Source of the DNA: Ampullaceana balthica
Lineage: Eukaryota > Mollusca > Gastropoda > Lymnaeidae
DNA length: 64,000 bases
Direction: 5' to 3'
Assembly (NCBI GenBank): GCA_944989445.1
Contig: CALYLW010001073.1
Span: 202,971-266,970 of the forward strand
Part shown: positions 9,904 through 21,048 of the stretch, piece by piece
Layout: each line of letters opens with the position of its first letter
How positions within the stretch are numbered: the first letter of the stretch is position 1
Program-made: the position numbers and the translations under genes
The notes under the pieces: generated by a model
Told to the model about the DNA's origin: nothing
Seen by the model: the letters and a program-made list of their open reading frames with translations, nothing else
Database searches by the model: none

Positions 9904-10545
9904 TGTTTCTCCATTCATTAAATAACGAAACATAGACATGCATTAAATTCTAACTTGGAAATGCAACACAACCACAATCTATTAACTAATACCCAGAAAA
10001 GGCATAGGACTAAAAACACTTTTTCATATGCAAGAACAAAGACATTCAAATCCTCCTTCTTTCCGTGTGGAACTCTGACTTGGAATAAGTTTCGTAAACA
10101 AATCAGAAAAAACACAACAAACAATCAACATTCAAAACTCAATTTAAATGCAAGACTAGACATAAACCAATGGTAAGCGTAGGACACAAAAATCTTTAAA
10201 TAGTAGGAGCGTCTCTAATAATTGATCCTACATGTGGAAGAAAATCAGAAGCCCCGAGCCTAGTGCTCTTCATGGGTCTTCCTGGAAGACCCTCCCAGCT
10301 ATCTGGCCCCCTCCCCCAGAAAAGGACGTGACAGCTGGGAAAACCCCCCCGGAGCGGTCGCTTCTGAAGCGGCCACCTGGGCATCTAAGACAGAAAGTCG
10401 AGGATGCCTCCCACTAAGTTGACCTCACAAGGAGGGGTGGAATTACCTTACTACGACCCGCTACCACTTCGGCGCCACCCCGGCAAAGCATACGAGTCTC
10501 AATGGTTAGGATCGCCTCTAATAATAAAAGATAAGATTAAATTCA
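9904..10545 (+). pseudogene. CR1/L2-like non-LTR 3' end, split by an insertion
   Basis: The + strand reads NSNLEMQHNHNL, RTKNTFSYARTKTFKSSFFP and GTLTWNKFRK, matching the element at 7567-8090. It continues into the shared 3' UTR (GGTAAGCGTAGGAC, AGGAGCGTCTCTAATAAT) and an AAAAGATAAGAT tail after the interrupting block 10223-10515. Confidence 0.8.
10223..10515. mobile_element. GC-rich insertion with 10-bp duplication
   Basis: This 293-bp block is much richer in G+C than its surroundings. It interrupts the non-LTR 3' UTR and is flanked by CTCTAATAAT on both sides (10213-10222, 10516-10525). No tRNA boxes or coding motif seen. The class is unknown. Confidence 0.65.
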
Positions 10546-10622
10546 AAGTTATCGAATAAATAATTAAGAGTTCTGAAAAAATGCGGTCCATGGATGTAAA
10601 TGGTTTACTTGTCAATGTATTT

Positions 10623-10835
10623 TGTAGGCGTTCTCACAATACAAAATTTCGTGCAATAAATCCTTGAAATACTGTTGTCAACAAAATAACTTTAATATGC
10701 ACAATATATATAAAAGTATAACTTTGAGGTTTCGCAAAGTGGAGACATCAGCCACACAAGCCGCTATTACTTTCTCATTTGCTTTCGCCCACCATGTGAC
10801 CTCTCTGTCACTAATCTCGTGATTATCACGTGACA
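10623..10835 (-). repeat. LTR (3' LTR of Ty3-like element)
   Basis: On the minus strand it begins TGTCACGTGATAATC and ends GTGAGAACGCCTACA (TG...CA). A related copy sits at 20604-20881. It is directly preceded, in element orientation, by a purine tract. Confidence 0.85.
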
Positions 10836-10853
10836 TTCACCCCCATCCTTCAA
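10836..10853 (-). other. Polypurine tract of the Ty3-like element
   Basis: The minus strand reads AAGGATGGGGGTGAA immediately 5' of the LTR, the expected place for the plus-strand primer of reverse transcription. Confidence 0.75.
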
Positions 10854-11204
10854 AAAAATGTTTATGAAATACATTTTTTGGCTTAATATATCAAATTAAT
10901 CTACATTCAAAAATTCATCATCATTGGACAATCATTACTTTACACACAATATCTAGACATGAAAATCAAGAGAAAAAAATCTGTAGGACTTCAACAGTCT
11001 ACCTATACTGAAAAAATGAAACTGAAATTTTAACACAAATATAATTTTGTGTAAGTAAAATACTTTTAACAATCAATATTCTTAAAATTAAAAATATATC
11101 CAGTGGAATTCAAAGACTGCTCCTTGTTTATTGTTCAGCGAATAAAAATACTAATATTAATACAGTCTCTGGTTTTATCATTTAGGAATTCACAGAATGT
11201 CTTT

Positions 11205-11320
11205 ATTTATTGTCATTCTACTTAATATGTCTGCAACCACATTGTCCTTTCCCTTCACAGGTTTAATGTCAAATTTGTAGTCGGCTAATAGCATAGCCTA
11301 GTTCAAAAAAAAGTCATGAA
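11205..11320 (-). pseudogene. Ty3-like Pol remnant (RNase H end)
   Basis: The minus strand reads LLADYKFDIKPVKGKDNVVA and then DILSR, the conserved V.GK.N.VADALSR block at the end of Ty3-type RNase H. Integrase is missing: only about 370 bp separate this block from the polypurine tract. Confidence 0.78.
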
Positions 11321-11354
11321 TTCAAACCGTTGGGCTTTCAATGCTTTTTTTAAA

Positions 11355-11819
11355 AAATCCTTTATATTAACTCGTGGTGTCTGCGGCCGCCCTTGATTGC
11401 TTGCTTGCTTGCTTGTCGCCAAAACTTTTGATCGATTTTTAACCCACTTGATCGTAAGCTAGCGAGCTGAAATTTAGCAGGCAGTTTTGTGGCGATGATA
11501 AAAACAATGTATCAAAATTTCAGATCGATCGCATGTACCGTAATTAAATTATTGATTTTTTAGATTATTTTATTTATTCCTATGTATCATGTTATTTTTT
11601 GAGATAGAGCGTCGCGGTGCGTATTATATTGAACAACCTTTCTGTCGCGCAATAAGGTGCGTATTTTATTGACAACACTTTTTATAAACATATTCCTGAT
11701 CGGTGCGCATTATATTAAAGATGTTTTACGACACAACTGCAATTTTGTATTTTTGGATGGTCTTGCGCTGCGTATTATAATGAACATTCTTTTAGTTACT
11801 TCTCGTACATAAAGGATTT
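11355..11819 (-). mobile_element. Unnamed dispersed repeat family, copy 2
   Basis: About 465 bp, nearly collinear with the reverse complement of 55502-55976. Inverted 12-13 bp ends AAATCCTTTATAT, core GATCGATCGCATGTACCGTA. It inserted inside the Ty3-like element between the Pol and Gag remnants. Confidence 0.85.
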
Positions 11820-11959
11820 ATAGTAAAAAACTTGGTTTTTTACGTTTTTTTTATTAGCCTATTAGATGTTCAATAATTCACCAACCATGACCCCGATTAT
11901 TTCCATTCACATTATCAATTCCAGCATCTTGAATAAGTCGCTTAGATTTTGAGATGATA

Positions 11960-13139
11960 TTTTTTGCTTCCAGATAATTCAACAGAATTTCGACCAGATG
12001 AGTCACTGTCACTAGAAACCCTTATCCGAAAACCACTGTCTGTTTCTATGTCTCTGATTCTGTTTAATACACAACAAATTATTCTTCCTACTTCAGAAAA
12101 TTCCACACAAATGGTCTTAGGCTCACCAGTACCATCTCTATATCTGCTACTATGGCCTTTATCACTTTTACCATATACGTGATTGTCAATAGTGGCTAAA
12201 GTATCACAAGTTCTTGTTTCTTCTCGATTCATCTTTTCTTCTATCATCGATGTCTTGGTTTTCATTCTTTATCCATGGTTGATCATAATTTCTGTTTCTG
12301 GAATCAAAACAATATTTGCCTCTCCATGATCTTCTTCTTTGATTATAATCTCTATATATGGAATTATGATTATATTTTTCTCTCCATGATTGTCTACCTT
12401 TGTTTTCAAAGTGATCTTGTCTGGTTTTTTCTTCTGTTTTCTTTCTTATAGGGCTGCCATTAGGTGACACCCTATTTGGTTGTCCTTTATTGTGGTAACA
12501 CTGCCTCGCCATAGGTCCTGGCTTGTTACAGTACCAGTAAATAGTTTGTCTGTTGCCTTGGTTTGGCAGACTCTGGTTTCTCATTCCTTGTCTTTTTTCT
12601 TGGATTTTATTTTGTACTGCTACAAAGATATCTTGTCTTTTATCCATTTCCACATTCGGATGAGAGTCCTTGAATGTGCGTAATGCATTTGTTAGCTCTG
12701 CTTGAGTACGAACTTTCTTATCAGTTAAATATGTGAATAGAGCTGGTGTTGCATTTTCTAGAAATTGTGAATTAACACCATGTCTAGTATAGCTTTTGGA
12801 TTTCTATTGCTGTCAGTTCCAGCCATTTTGTTAATTTAACTTGTGCTTTATGTACTATGATCTGTGGATCTTTGTTCATCTTAATTCTCATTCCATGAAA
12901 TTCTTTTCTATAATCATTTTCTGACTTTCCGAAATGACATAGAAGTGCCTTTTTTACATTTTTATATATGTTTTTGTCTTCTTTGGCTATACTGTTGTAA
13001 GCTCCAAATGCTTCTCCAGTTAGTTGAGTCATCAGTTGTGCTGGCCAATCTTCTTCATTATAACCTTTCATGGCCATTATGGTTCCAAAATAATCCAGAT
13101 AAACATTCATTTTTTCTTTCTGGCGATCATATTTTCTAA
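11960..13139 (-). pseudogene. Ty3-like Gag and nucleocapsid remnant
   Basis: The minus strand starts VRKYDRQKEKMNVYLDYFGT and continues WPAQLMTQLTGEAFGAYNSI, LLCHFGKSENDYRKEF, typical of retrotransposon Gag. After a gap, YWYCNKPGPMARQC (12505-12545) is a degenerate CCHC zinc knuckle: the first Cys is replaced and the expected His of the knuckle is Pro. Stops and frameshifts split it into pieces. The coiled-coil start of Gag is absent on this strand but appears on the + strand next door. Confidence 0.75.
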
Positions 13140-13189
13140 CTTTGATAGTATCCTTCGGTGCTGACTTTCTATTTGTGTCATTACCAGGA

Positions 13190-13378
13190 CTGTGGCAAAA
13201 ACAAAAAGAATCTAAAGAAGAAGTGGGGCAAAAACGAATAATTGAAAGAGAAGAAAGAGCTGCAAGAAGAGATCTTGAACAACTTCAAATTGACAAGTTA
13301 AAACTACAAATTGATTTAGAGAGAAAAAGTAATTGAGCAACCATTCAAAGATGACAATTCTAGAAACAAAATTCTGTA
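13190..13378 (+). pseudogene. Gag N-terminal coiled-coil segment, opposite strand
   Basis: The + strand encodes KQKESKEEVGQKRIIERE, ERAARRDLEQLQIDKLKLQ, then (frame change) IEQPFKDDNSRNKIL. This charged helix plus DDNSR linker is what commonly precedes RKYDR...YL..F in Gags of this type. It faces away from the Gag body, pointing to a rearranged or inverted element. Confidence 0.6.
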
Positions 13379-15470
13379 AAATAATACTTAATACCAATCG
13401 CCAACTCTGTGTCTTTACTTGTGTGTTAGCTTATGCCAAGTTTAGATTTGTCTAACACAGTTATTAAAATAAGCGTCACACTCTTGTTGTCATTTACATT
13501 TATTCATTCGACATTCTATTTGACCTACAGCTTTCAAGTGATTACATGATGTGTCCATTATTTCAATGCTGTGCTCTTTACCAGCCAATGTGAAGATAAA
13601 AATCACGATGATTCTATATATTATAACAAATATTTATAGAAAGGAAATTTTGATCTATAACCCCTGACAAAAATTCAAAATGACTTATTAAAAAGAATAG
13701 CAGAATCTAAGAATTGTTTGCGTAATATTCGCTGTTTCCCATTTCCTTTTATATGGGATAACGCAAAGCAAAAGAGATTGTAGTAGTTCAAAGCTTTGGT
13801 ACACCGGGAATGTAACTTTTCAAATAAAAGGCAATCTTCCTGTCAGACATCGTAATATAAAGAGGTTTACGGTTTACTATTAATATTTGTTTCAAATATT
13901 TTTCCCCACTAGGGCTATACTTAAGAAAAGAGTTTAACTTATCTGGCAATAAGCTAAAACAACTATAGAATGTCTTGTTATACTCGTGGTATCAACGGGT
14001 ATTTTCTTGCCCATGGGGGAGGGGGTATAGTTTGGCTAAGGCCAGTTAAACCCCGGGGGTATATTATGGCGTAGGGCGTATAATCTGACGGGAGCTTTAA
14101 TCTTGGACGTTACACCGGTATATAATATAAATGAAGTTTAAGAATAAGATATAAGTTAGGGTTACATCACGTATTGATGAATCTTAGTCACATTTGGTAG
14201 ATATTATTATAATCCCACCTAGAGCAGGATCTCAACGAAAAATGTGACACAAATCTAAAGAGATCTAACGGGAATAGGAGAGAACGAAGATTTGGATCAC
14301 ATTAAAATGTGTATACTGTACTGCTAGGAACGATAACAAACAGTAGCTTCACATTTCACCAAAAGGAAAAAAAATGAAAATAAAAAATAACTACCAATAG
14401 GACGATAACAATAAAGGTAAATTTTGAAAGGGTTTAAAAAAGATATCTTCGGGCACTACATTGATTAGGGAAATTCGTTTCATTAGAGAGGAAAAGCCTC
14501 GCGTCACATGACTGTTGCATATTTGACCTTCCCATGGCCAGCTGTAGTTATGGGGTGTTGTCCCCCCAAAAAGTTAAAAATATTGTTGAAATTTACTGAG
14601 GATATATAACAATATATTTTAAAAAAAAGATGTCTACATTTCCTTGCTGTTAACGTTGTATGTGTGTGAGATAGAGAAAAAAGGGTTCGGGAGAGGTGAG
14701 AGAGCCGCATGCTACAAAGTGAAAACTTGAAAAGAATAAGACGAACCCTCCAAGTAATTAACACATATTATAAATAAAGAGCTTCGTAAATGTTGAAAAT
14801 TTGACCATTATCCCCTGATGAATGACACGCGTCTCAAGGGAAGTGTTAGACAAGTTTCCTCTGTACTCGAAACGATGAGCTGAGAATCTCGCTAGCGATT
14901 GGTGGACTGGACGTTCGATAGGCTAACAACCTGCTGGTGATGAGCTGAACGTGTGATGCTCTTGTCCTGGACGACCTGCCGCTAGAACACTGTTAACAGC
15001 AAGAGTTAGTCTACGATTTCATGGATGTATTGGCAATGTACTTAAAAGGAACGATTACATAATGTTTTTTTTATTTTTTAAATCAAAAATGAGAATTTAG
15101 AAATATTCATGAATTAGAATTTTTGTGTTTTTACTTTCATAATTTTATTTTAATAAATTGTCAGAGGACATATTCAGCTGGAAAGGAATTCTTTTGTTTT
15201 ATCAACAAACACTTCTCTGTTTGTGTTATAATTCGTGTTTGCATTTATAATTAGGAAAGTAATTGCTGATAATTTGTTTTAAATATTCTCATGGGTCTAC
15301 GTTATGAGATACATGACGAATTCAGTGGAATTGTTTGAGTTCTCGCTTTCAATGGGGTTAAGAAACCGGTCGTCTTATGGCAGCATTCACCAGGGCGTGG
15401 ACTGTGATCTGTCATCTAACAGAGGTCAATGATTGTTGTAGTAGATTCAGTCGCCTGTCATCATTGACTG
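13379..15470. other. 5' flank of fucosyltransferase gene 2; no gene seen
   Basis: No convincing coding segment or repeat. The stretch 14820-15020 is less AT-rich than its surroundings and could include 5' UTR sequence, but no promoter element is clear. Confidence 0.5.
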
Positions 15471-15991
15471 ATGTCTCTGAAAATGCTGTCGAAGAGGTCC
15501 CTCCTGCTCGGTCTGGGCATCATCAGTATCTTCATGATTGTCCTGGAGGAAGTTCATCAAATGACTGTGCACAGGTCTGGCAGAGGTAATCACGTGACGG
15601 CAGTTGCTGGGGACGACTTCTCAAACATTGGCGTCATCAACCTCGTGAGACACGGAGACCAAGTCCACGGAGACCAACTTGTCACCGCGGTTGAGAACAG
15701 GAAAGTGGGTGACGGCGACGCCTCATCCGTACGGGAATTCGCTGTTGTAAGGGACGGTGTAAGAGGTGAGGTCGTGGGTGAACGAGACGAGGGTCGTGAA
15801 GGCAGCGAGAGTTCAGAACAAACCCCCGAGACAAAGGCCGAGGGCACCAGCGTCACAACTTCTGGTGAGACAGTGATGACGGATTTTGAGAGTGCTGCCG
15901 ATGACGGTGGGTATGACGACACATACGAGCGAGACAAAGAAAGGTTGAGAATGTCACCCTATATTTACAACGAAGCCAGGGAGATAGAAAG
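15471..15991 (+). CDS. Fucosyltransferase gene 2 exon 1: signal anchor and stem
   Basis: ATG at 15471 begins MSLKMLSKRS, a basic cytosolic tail, followed by about 16 hydrophobic residues (LLLGLGIISIFMIVLE), a type II signal anchor. The remaining 145 or so codons are Gly/Glu/Asp/Thr-rich and look like a flexible stem. The exon ends ...EAREIE plus AG in phase 2 before GTAAAA. No family assignment is possible from this exon alone. I link it to the catalytic exons by strand, phase and the type II architecture expected of Golgi fucosyltransferases. Confidence 0.68.
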
Positions 15992-16175
15992 GTAAAAAAG
16001 TATTAGCAATCAAAATTATTATTAAAAAAACAACATTTGTAAACAATATGTTTTCAAATATCTTTGAATAAGTTCATTATCTTTTAATTAATTAAAAAAA
16101 TCAGACACCATAAAACAATTATCTTAAAAATTCATCAGTTTTAAGTCAATTTCCCACTTATTGTCTATCTATCAG

Positions 16176-16256
16176 GATGTCTATGACAAGCCTGCAGCGG
16201 AATGTTAAGACAATATCAGGATTTTTACCCTACGACACAAGTTTCAGCCGGAAAAA
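16176..16256 (+). CDS. Fucosyltransferase gene 2 exon 2 (stem)
   Basis: Lies between ATCAG and GTAAAT. Entry phase 2 and exit phase 2. It encodes MSMTSLQRNVKTISGF then LPYDTSFSRK with no stop. Assignment rests on splice sites and phase, not on homology. Confidence 0.5.
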
Positions 16257-16329
16257 GTAAATATCAGCCTCGCTGTCTCCTGTCACCAATAAGTTAAACT
16301 CGTCACAAAATAAGAAACTAAAACAATGT

Positions 16330-16557
16330 TGGACAAAAGAGTGCAGTAGGTAGAACAAAAGAATGCAGTAGATAGGACCACAAAAAAAAGAAACGTAGGT
16401 AGGACAAAAGAGAGCAGTGAGTAGGACAAAATAGAGCAGTAGGTAGGACAAAATAGAGCAGTAGGTAGGACTAAATAGAGCAGTAGGTAGGACAAAATAG
16501 AGCAGTAGGTAGGACAAAATAGAGCATTAGGTAGGACATAATAGAGCAGTAAGTAGG
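16330..16557. repeat. Minisatellite, about 22-bp unit
   Basis: Units close to GTAGGTAGGACAAAATAGAG with CA, about nine copies, more diverged at the left. The array resumes briefly after the inserted element (17682-17700). Confidence 0.9.
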
Positions 16558-17681
16558 CAGGCCCGGATTTAAGAGACCCAGGGCCCCTAGGCACTTTTTA
16601 CTTTTGGGCCCCCAAACCATCTCGAAGCAATTTTGGAAATTTAGCAAATTAAATTCTGCAGTACAGAACATATAATTTGTTTTGACTTTAGTGACTTTAA
16701 TAAACATCAAAATAATATTCGTCTTCAGAGACATATCTCAAAATTAAGGAAAATTTATCTACTTGAGAACTGTCCGGAGTAGAGTCCACAGAAATAGAGA
16801 AATATTTTGATTTTTTTTTCAGTCACGATTGTATTGTAATTATTTCTTTTTCTTCCTTTTCTGCAATGATATTAATCATTCATCGCATATTTTTGACGAA
16901 AGATATGATGTTGTGCCACGTCCTTTGTTACCGTGGCATTTTAATGCGTAAGTCAAGAAAAGGATCCAAACTCAGCCAAAACTTCTATGGTCATAACACT
17001 GTTCCCACTGTTTAAAAAAACAAAAAAACAAACGAAATCAGAAAGTGAGCTCACAACAGCCACAATGCGCCTCAAAACCTATTCGGTGGCTCCCTGGCTT
17101 CCTATTCCCCGATCTAACATTTTCCCTTTCAATATATTGTTGACCAAAGGTATGCAGGTGGAATTGTAGAAGGCCATCTAGTTAAATGTATTATAACGAA
17201 CTTCATTGAAACCGTTGGCAGGTCCCCATAAACTACCTGTGACATCTCCCTGGCCTCTGGTCAAGTCAGTCGACCTTAAAAAATTGTTCTCCCGGTCCCT
17301 GTCAATTATCTGTAATCTGAAACCCAAATCACGGCTCGGGCGGTGTCTTGTCCTGTGTGTGGTATGGGGAGGGGGGAAGTCGGGGTCGTGCCATTTTTAC
17401 TGGAGGTGCAATCTGTCACACCCACCCTACGCCTTCTCCACAATATCGCAACAGCAGCACAGAGCGCGGCTTACAATAACAAACCAACACAAACAAACCC
17501 CGTGCACTTGACTACTGGGCAAAATGTAGTAAAAATATTTATTATACTATTATTTTCGATAAAGCTTTTTGACAATGAAGCCAGGCTTTTGGGCTTATGT
17601 AAAGATTCCACCACCGGGGCCCCTTGGCTGGCTGGGGCCCTAGGCCCGGGCCTTGTGGGCCTAGGCGGAAATCCGGCCCTG
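16558..17681. mobile_element. hAT-like TIR element inserted in the minisatellite
   Basis: Left end CAGGCCCGGATTT and right end (reverse complement CAGGGCCGGATTT) are inverted repeats, with further GGGCCCCTAGGC-type sequence beyond. Flanks TAAGTAGG (16550-16557) and TAGGTAGG (17682-17689) look like an 8-bp target duplication with one mismatch, although the host array itself supplies similar sequence. No intact transposase seen. Confidence 0.82.
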
Positions 17682-17689
17682 TAGGTAGG

Positions 17690-18289
17690 ACTAAAGAGAG
17701 CTGCATAATCTAGCTCAAAGGAGTTGTTTCAGGAAGTTTATCTTAAAAGGTACCAACTTTCGTCGATTCCACGCCTTGGACATTTTCTATTTGTACATTT
17801 GTCAAAAGCAGTCAGAGTTAAGTCACATACACATGCTTGGTCTCATATCACCATTAGGTAACCATTATAGCTAGGATAAATATCACGATTAAATCAATCT
17901 TTCAGCTCAGCACAAAATTACAGATGTGTTACAAAATTTCATTTTTAATTTTTTCAGCACAGGTAGACTGTTGCAGTCCTACAGAGATTCCAGCACTGTG
18001 TAGTATACTTGTACTGTCGTCGACTGTGACGTAGAACAAACTAGGCGACCTAGTTGTATAGGCTTGATCATTTCTGTGACCCCAACGCGTCATAGGCCAT
18101 TCGGTCATATCTATTTTTAGGCTCTTCGTTGTCAGTAAGGTCAAACTTTCTCAAACATGGCTAGCAACAGTGTGTTTAATAGTGTTATAGTGCTATCTGA
18201 AAACGATGTTCCAGGTGCTATTTTGGACAAAAAATATATTTCTTCTCACTCAGTTTTGCAGCCGAAAAAAGTTATTAAAATGTCGAAGA
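17690..18289. other. Intron 2 of fucosyltransferase gene 2, unassigned part
   Basis: No recognised repeat or exon. Confidence 0.5.
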
Positions 18290-19110
18290 CTTAAAACTTT
18301 AATAAATAAGCCGTAACATAGTATTTTAAATTATTTAAAGATGAGTGTAAGCGTTCATATTCGTAACTACGGTAAACACTAGTCCTAGCGTAGTCAATTA
18401 TTAACATATATGTATTTTAATATTGTTTTCCTTGGCCCTTGCCTTATAAAAATATATGCCGTGCCTTTAGTAATAAACTTACACTAAGATTATGACTTTA
18501 ATTATAATTACATCATATTATGAAAGAATAAACTTCATGGATGAACGAGCAACTAGAACTAGTTACTACTAACTTATTACTAGAGTCAGAGCCTCACGCC
18601 TCAAGTCAGAGCCTCACGCCTCAAGTCAGAGCAGATGCAGAGTCACTAATTCATTTACATAATTCATGCTCGCAAGGACGTTCCATTTCGCATAATATAA
18701 TATTACATAATATAACCATCTATTGATATTTTAATTTAAATAAATAAGCCTAGGCCTAAGCATTTATTTAAGATGAGTGAAAGTGTAAGCGGTCGTTTCG
18801 GCCGTCGCCACTAGTACTAGTCACTAGTGCTAACAAACTTATATTTAATATAAATTGTTTTCGTTGGTTCATATAAATTATATATGCCTTAGTATTTATT
18901 AGTAATAAACTTACACTAAGATTATGATTTTAATTATAATTACATCATACGTTTTAGAAGTAAATAGTATTTGAATGTATAAAATTCTCGGACGAATGAG
19001 CGAATGAACTAAAAATAAAAAAGCATAGTCTGTATATTTACATACTAATATTAAATTCACTCTCGCAAGGAAGCTCTATTTCGCATTATTATAACATATC
19101 AAATAATATG
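18290..19110. repeat. Tandem segmental duplication, two copies of about 430 bp
   Basis: Blocks such as AGATGAGTG-AA-GTGTAAGCG and AATAAACTTACACTAAGATT with ATTATAATTACATCATA occur in the same order at about 18340-18510 and 18770-18950. Inside the first copy AGTCAGAGCCTCACGCCTCA is repeated in short tandem (18585-18630). Confidence 0.75.
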
Positions 19111-19241
19111 ACCTTATATTTTTCTTTAAAATTCTATAAAATCAAGCTTTTGAACAAGTTTTAGATAATTTCAATGAACGCATTCTCTCTAATAGTTATG
19201 AATAAATATTCACTACTTGACCTTACGGCACCTCAGGCGGT

Positions 19242-19253
19242 GACCTAGTTATA
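19242..19253. repeat. 12-bp target-site duplication of the non-LTR insertion, left copy
   Basis: GACCTAGTTATA, identical to 20244-20255. Confidence 0.88.
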
Positions 19254-20243
19254 CTTACTTTACTTACTTATGCCTTTCTACCCCGTCTGGGGCATAGGCC
19301 GTCTACAAGAACTTTCCACTCCTCACGGTCCTGTGCTTTCCTCTCCAATTGCTTCCAGGTGTATCCCATATTTTGCATGTCAGCCTCTAGCTCGCGTCTC
19401 CATGTATTTTTTGGCCTTCCTCTCTTTCTCTTTCCCTGTGGGTTCCATGTTAGGCATTGTCTGGTGGTGCTACCTGGGGGTTTTCGGAGCGTATGTCCTA
19501 TCCATCTCCACCTCTTTTTTATGATGTCTTCATCAATAGGCACCTGGTGTGTCTTTTCTAGTAACTCTTGGTTATTTATAGTATTTGGCCATTTGATTTT
19601 CAGGATCTTTCGAAGGCATGTGTTTATGAATGTCTGCACTTTCTGCGTAAGGCTCGCTGTTGTTTTCCAAGTTTCTGCACCATATAGGAGGACTGTTTTG
19701 ACATTTGTATTAAAGATTTTGACTTTGGTCTGCAGTTTCAGCTCCTTCGACTCCCATATTTTCTTTAATAATACAAATGCTGATCTAGCTTTTCCAATTC
19801 TAGCCCTTACATCTGCATCGGATCCGCCATTTGTGTCTATGGTGCTGCCTAGGTATGTGAAGGACTCCACTTCTTCCAGTGCCTTTCCTGCCAGATGGAC
19901 ATGCTCATGGTTGGATGGGTTTATCTTCATGATTTTTGTTTTACTTTTATTTATGTTGAGGCCAAGCTGTGCCGAAAAGGTGGCTACGTCTTTTGTCTTT
20001 TCCTGCATTTGTTGCTGGTTGTGGGACAGAAGTGCAATGTCGTCCGCGAAGTCTAAATCATTCAATTGTTCCCAGAGTGTCCACTGTATCCCATTCCTCT
20101 TTTTGTCTGTGGATTTTTCCATTATCCAGTCAATGGCAAGGATGAATAGTAAAGGGGACAAGAGACATCCTTGTCTGACTCCTGTTTCGACTGTAAAGGA
20201 GTCTGTGAGTCTACCTTCGTGGACCACCCTGCATGTCAGTAAG
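19254..20243 (-). mobile_element. 5'-truncated non-LTR retrotransposon with intact reverse-transcriptase C-terminal half
   Basis: The minus strand is open for about 325 codons. It encodes [20 protein letters not shown], then [15 protein letters not shown] (RT active site, F.ADD in place of Y.DD), [29 protein letters not shown] and [11 protein letters not shown]. The N-terminal endonuclease and fingers are missing through 5' truncation. The stop TAA is part of the tail TAAGTAAGTAAAGTAAG, so the 3' UTR is almost absent. A 12-bp duplication GACCTAGTTATA flanks it exactly. An open frame and perfect duplication imply a recent insertion. Confidence 0.93.
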
Positions 20244-20255
20244 GACCTAGTTATA
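20244..20255. repeat. 12-bp target-site duplication, right copy
   Basis: GACCTAGTTATA, identical to 19242-19253. Confidence 0.88.
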
Positions 20256-20603
20256 GATCGAGTCTATTATTGGACTTCCGGTAAATTATGACCAAGCCTA
20301 TACACCGCACATCGTGACCATGTGCTTGTATGCCGCCATCTTGAAATATTCTTGTATTTTCATTGAACCACAAAAGTTTATTCACAGCTTCTTACGAACT
20401 TGAATATTCAAAAAATACGATAGCTGCTAATATTTCTTCTTTTAATGAATACTTTCCTTTTTGAAATATCCAATACTTGTTATTTCCACGAAACCTCCTT
20501 TCTAAAATCTCTTGTACTGTGTTCACTTAGAACTTATGCCTAATGGCAAAATACTTTTACTTCGACACCAATGTAACTATTAACTTTTTATATATAACTC
20601 TTT

Positions 20604-20881
20604 AGTAGGCGTTCTCACAATACAGAATCTTGTGCACAATAATCCACTGAAGAACTTGTTTGCAACAAAACATTTTTAATATGTATACTTTGTACACAGA
20701 AATATCATTTGAGGTTATACAACGTGGAAATCTTGAGGCATACACACATCACTTCCTTCCTTGACGGAAGTCTTCTCACAACTCCTCGCCCAACACTTTC
20801 AACCAATAGGCAGGCTCCTTTCTTCCCGCGTCCACCATTCACGTAACCTTACGTCACAAATCATGTTAATCACACGTGACA
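20604..20881 (-). repeat. Solo LTR related to 10623-10835
   Basis: Shares GTAGGCGTTCTCACAATACA at the left and CACACGTGACA at the right, with about 65 bp extra in the middle. No internal element sequence on either side. It ends 38 bp before fucosyltransferase exon 3. Confidence 0.82.
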
Positions 20882-20919
20882 GTTACTATGAAATCAACCC
20901 TTTATTATTTCCTGGACAG

Positions 20920-21048
20920 CTTTAAAGGATGCCTCTTTGACCAATGCCAAGTGGTCAACAATATGTCCCAAGCAGACGCCGTTCTCTTCCGTGCATCAGC
21001 CATTAGGACCTATCTTCTGCCAAGTTACCCAAGGCCACCGAAACAAAG
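20920..21048 (+). CDS. Fucosyltransferase gene 2 exon 3
   Basis: Begins after TTTCCTGGACAG (entry phase 2) and ends ...PPKQ plus AG before GTTAGA (phase 2). It encodes FKGCLFDQCQVVNNMSQADA, VLFRASAIRTYLLPSYPRPP. The C....C.........ADAVLF element is a standard part of the N-terminal Rossmann lobe of GT10 enzymes. The next exon completes ..KQRW, matching the Q.WV segment of the family. Confidence 0.85.

Noticed and set aside
19359..20291. 310-codon + strand open frame over the non-LTR element
   Set aside because: Antisense shadow of the reverse-transcriptase frame, with no motif of its own.
10623..20881. The two LTR copies as the two ends of one retrotransposon
   Set aside because: Both are in the same (minus) orientation, but the region between holds a Gag with its own order plus gene 2 exons. 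The copies differ in length and no internal Pol lies next to the second, so it is a solo LTR.
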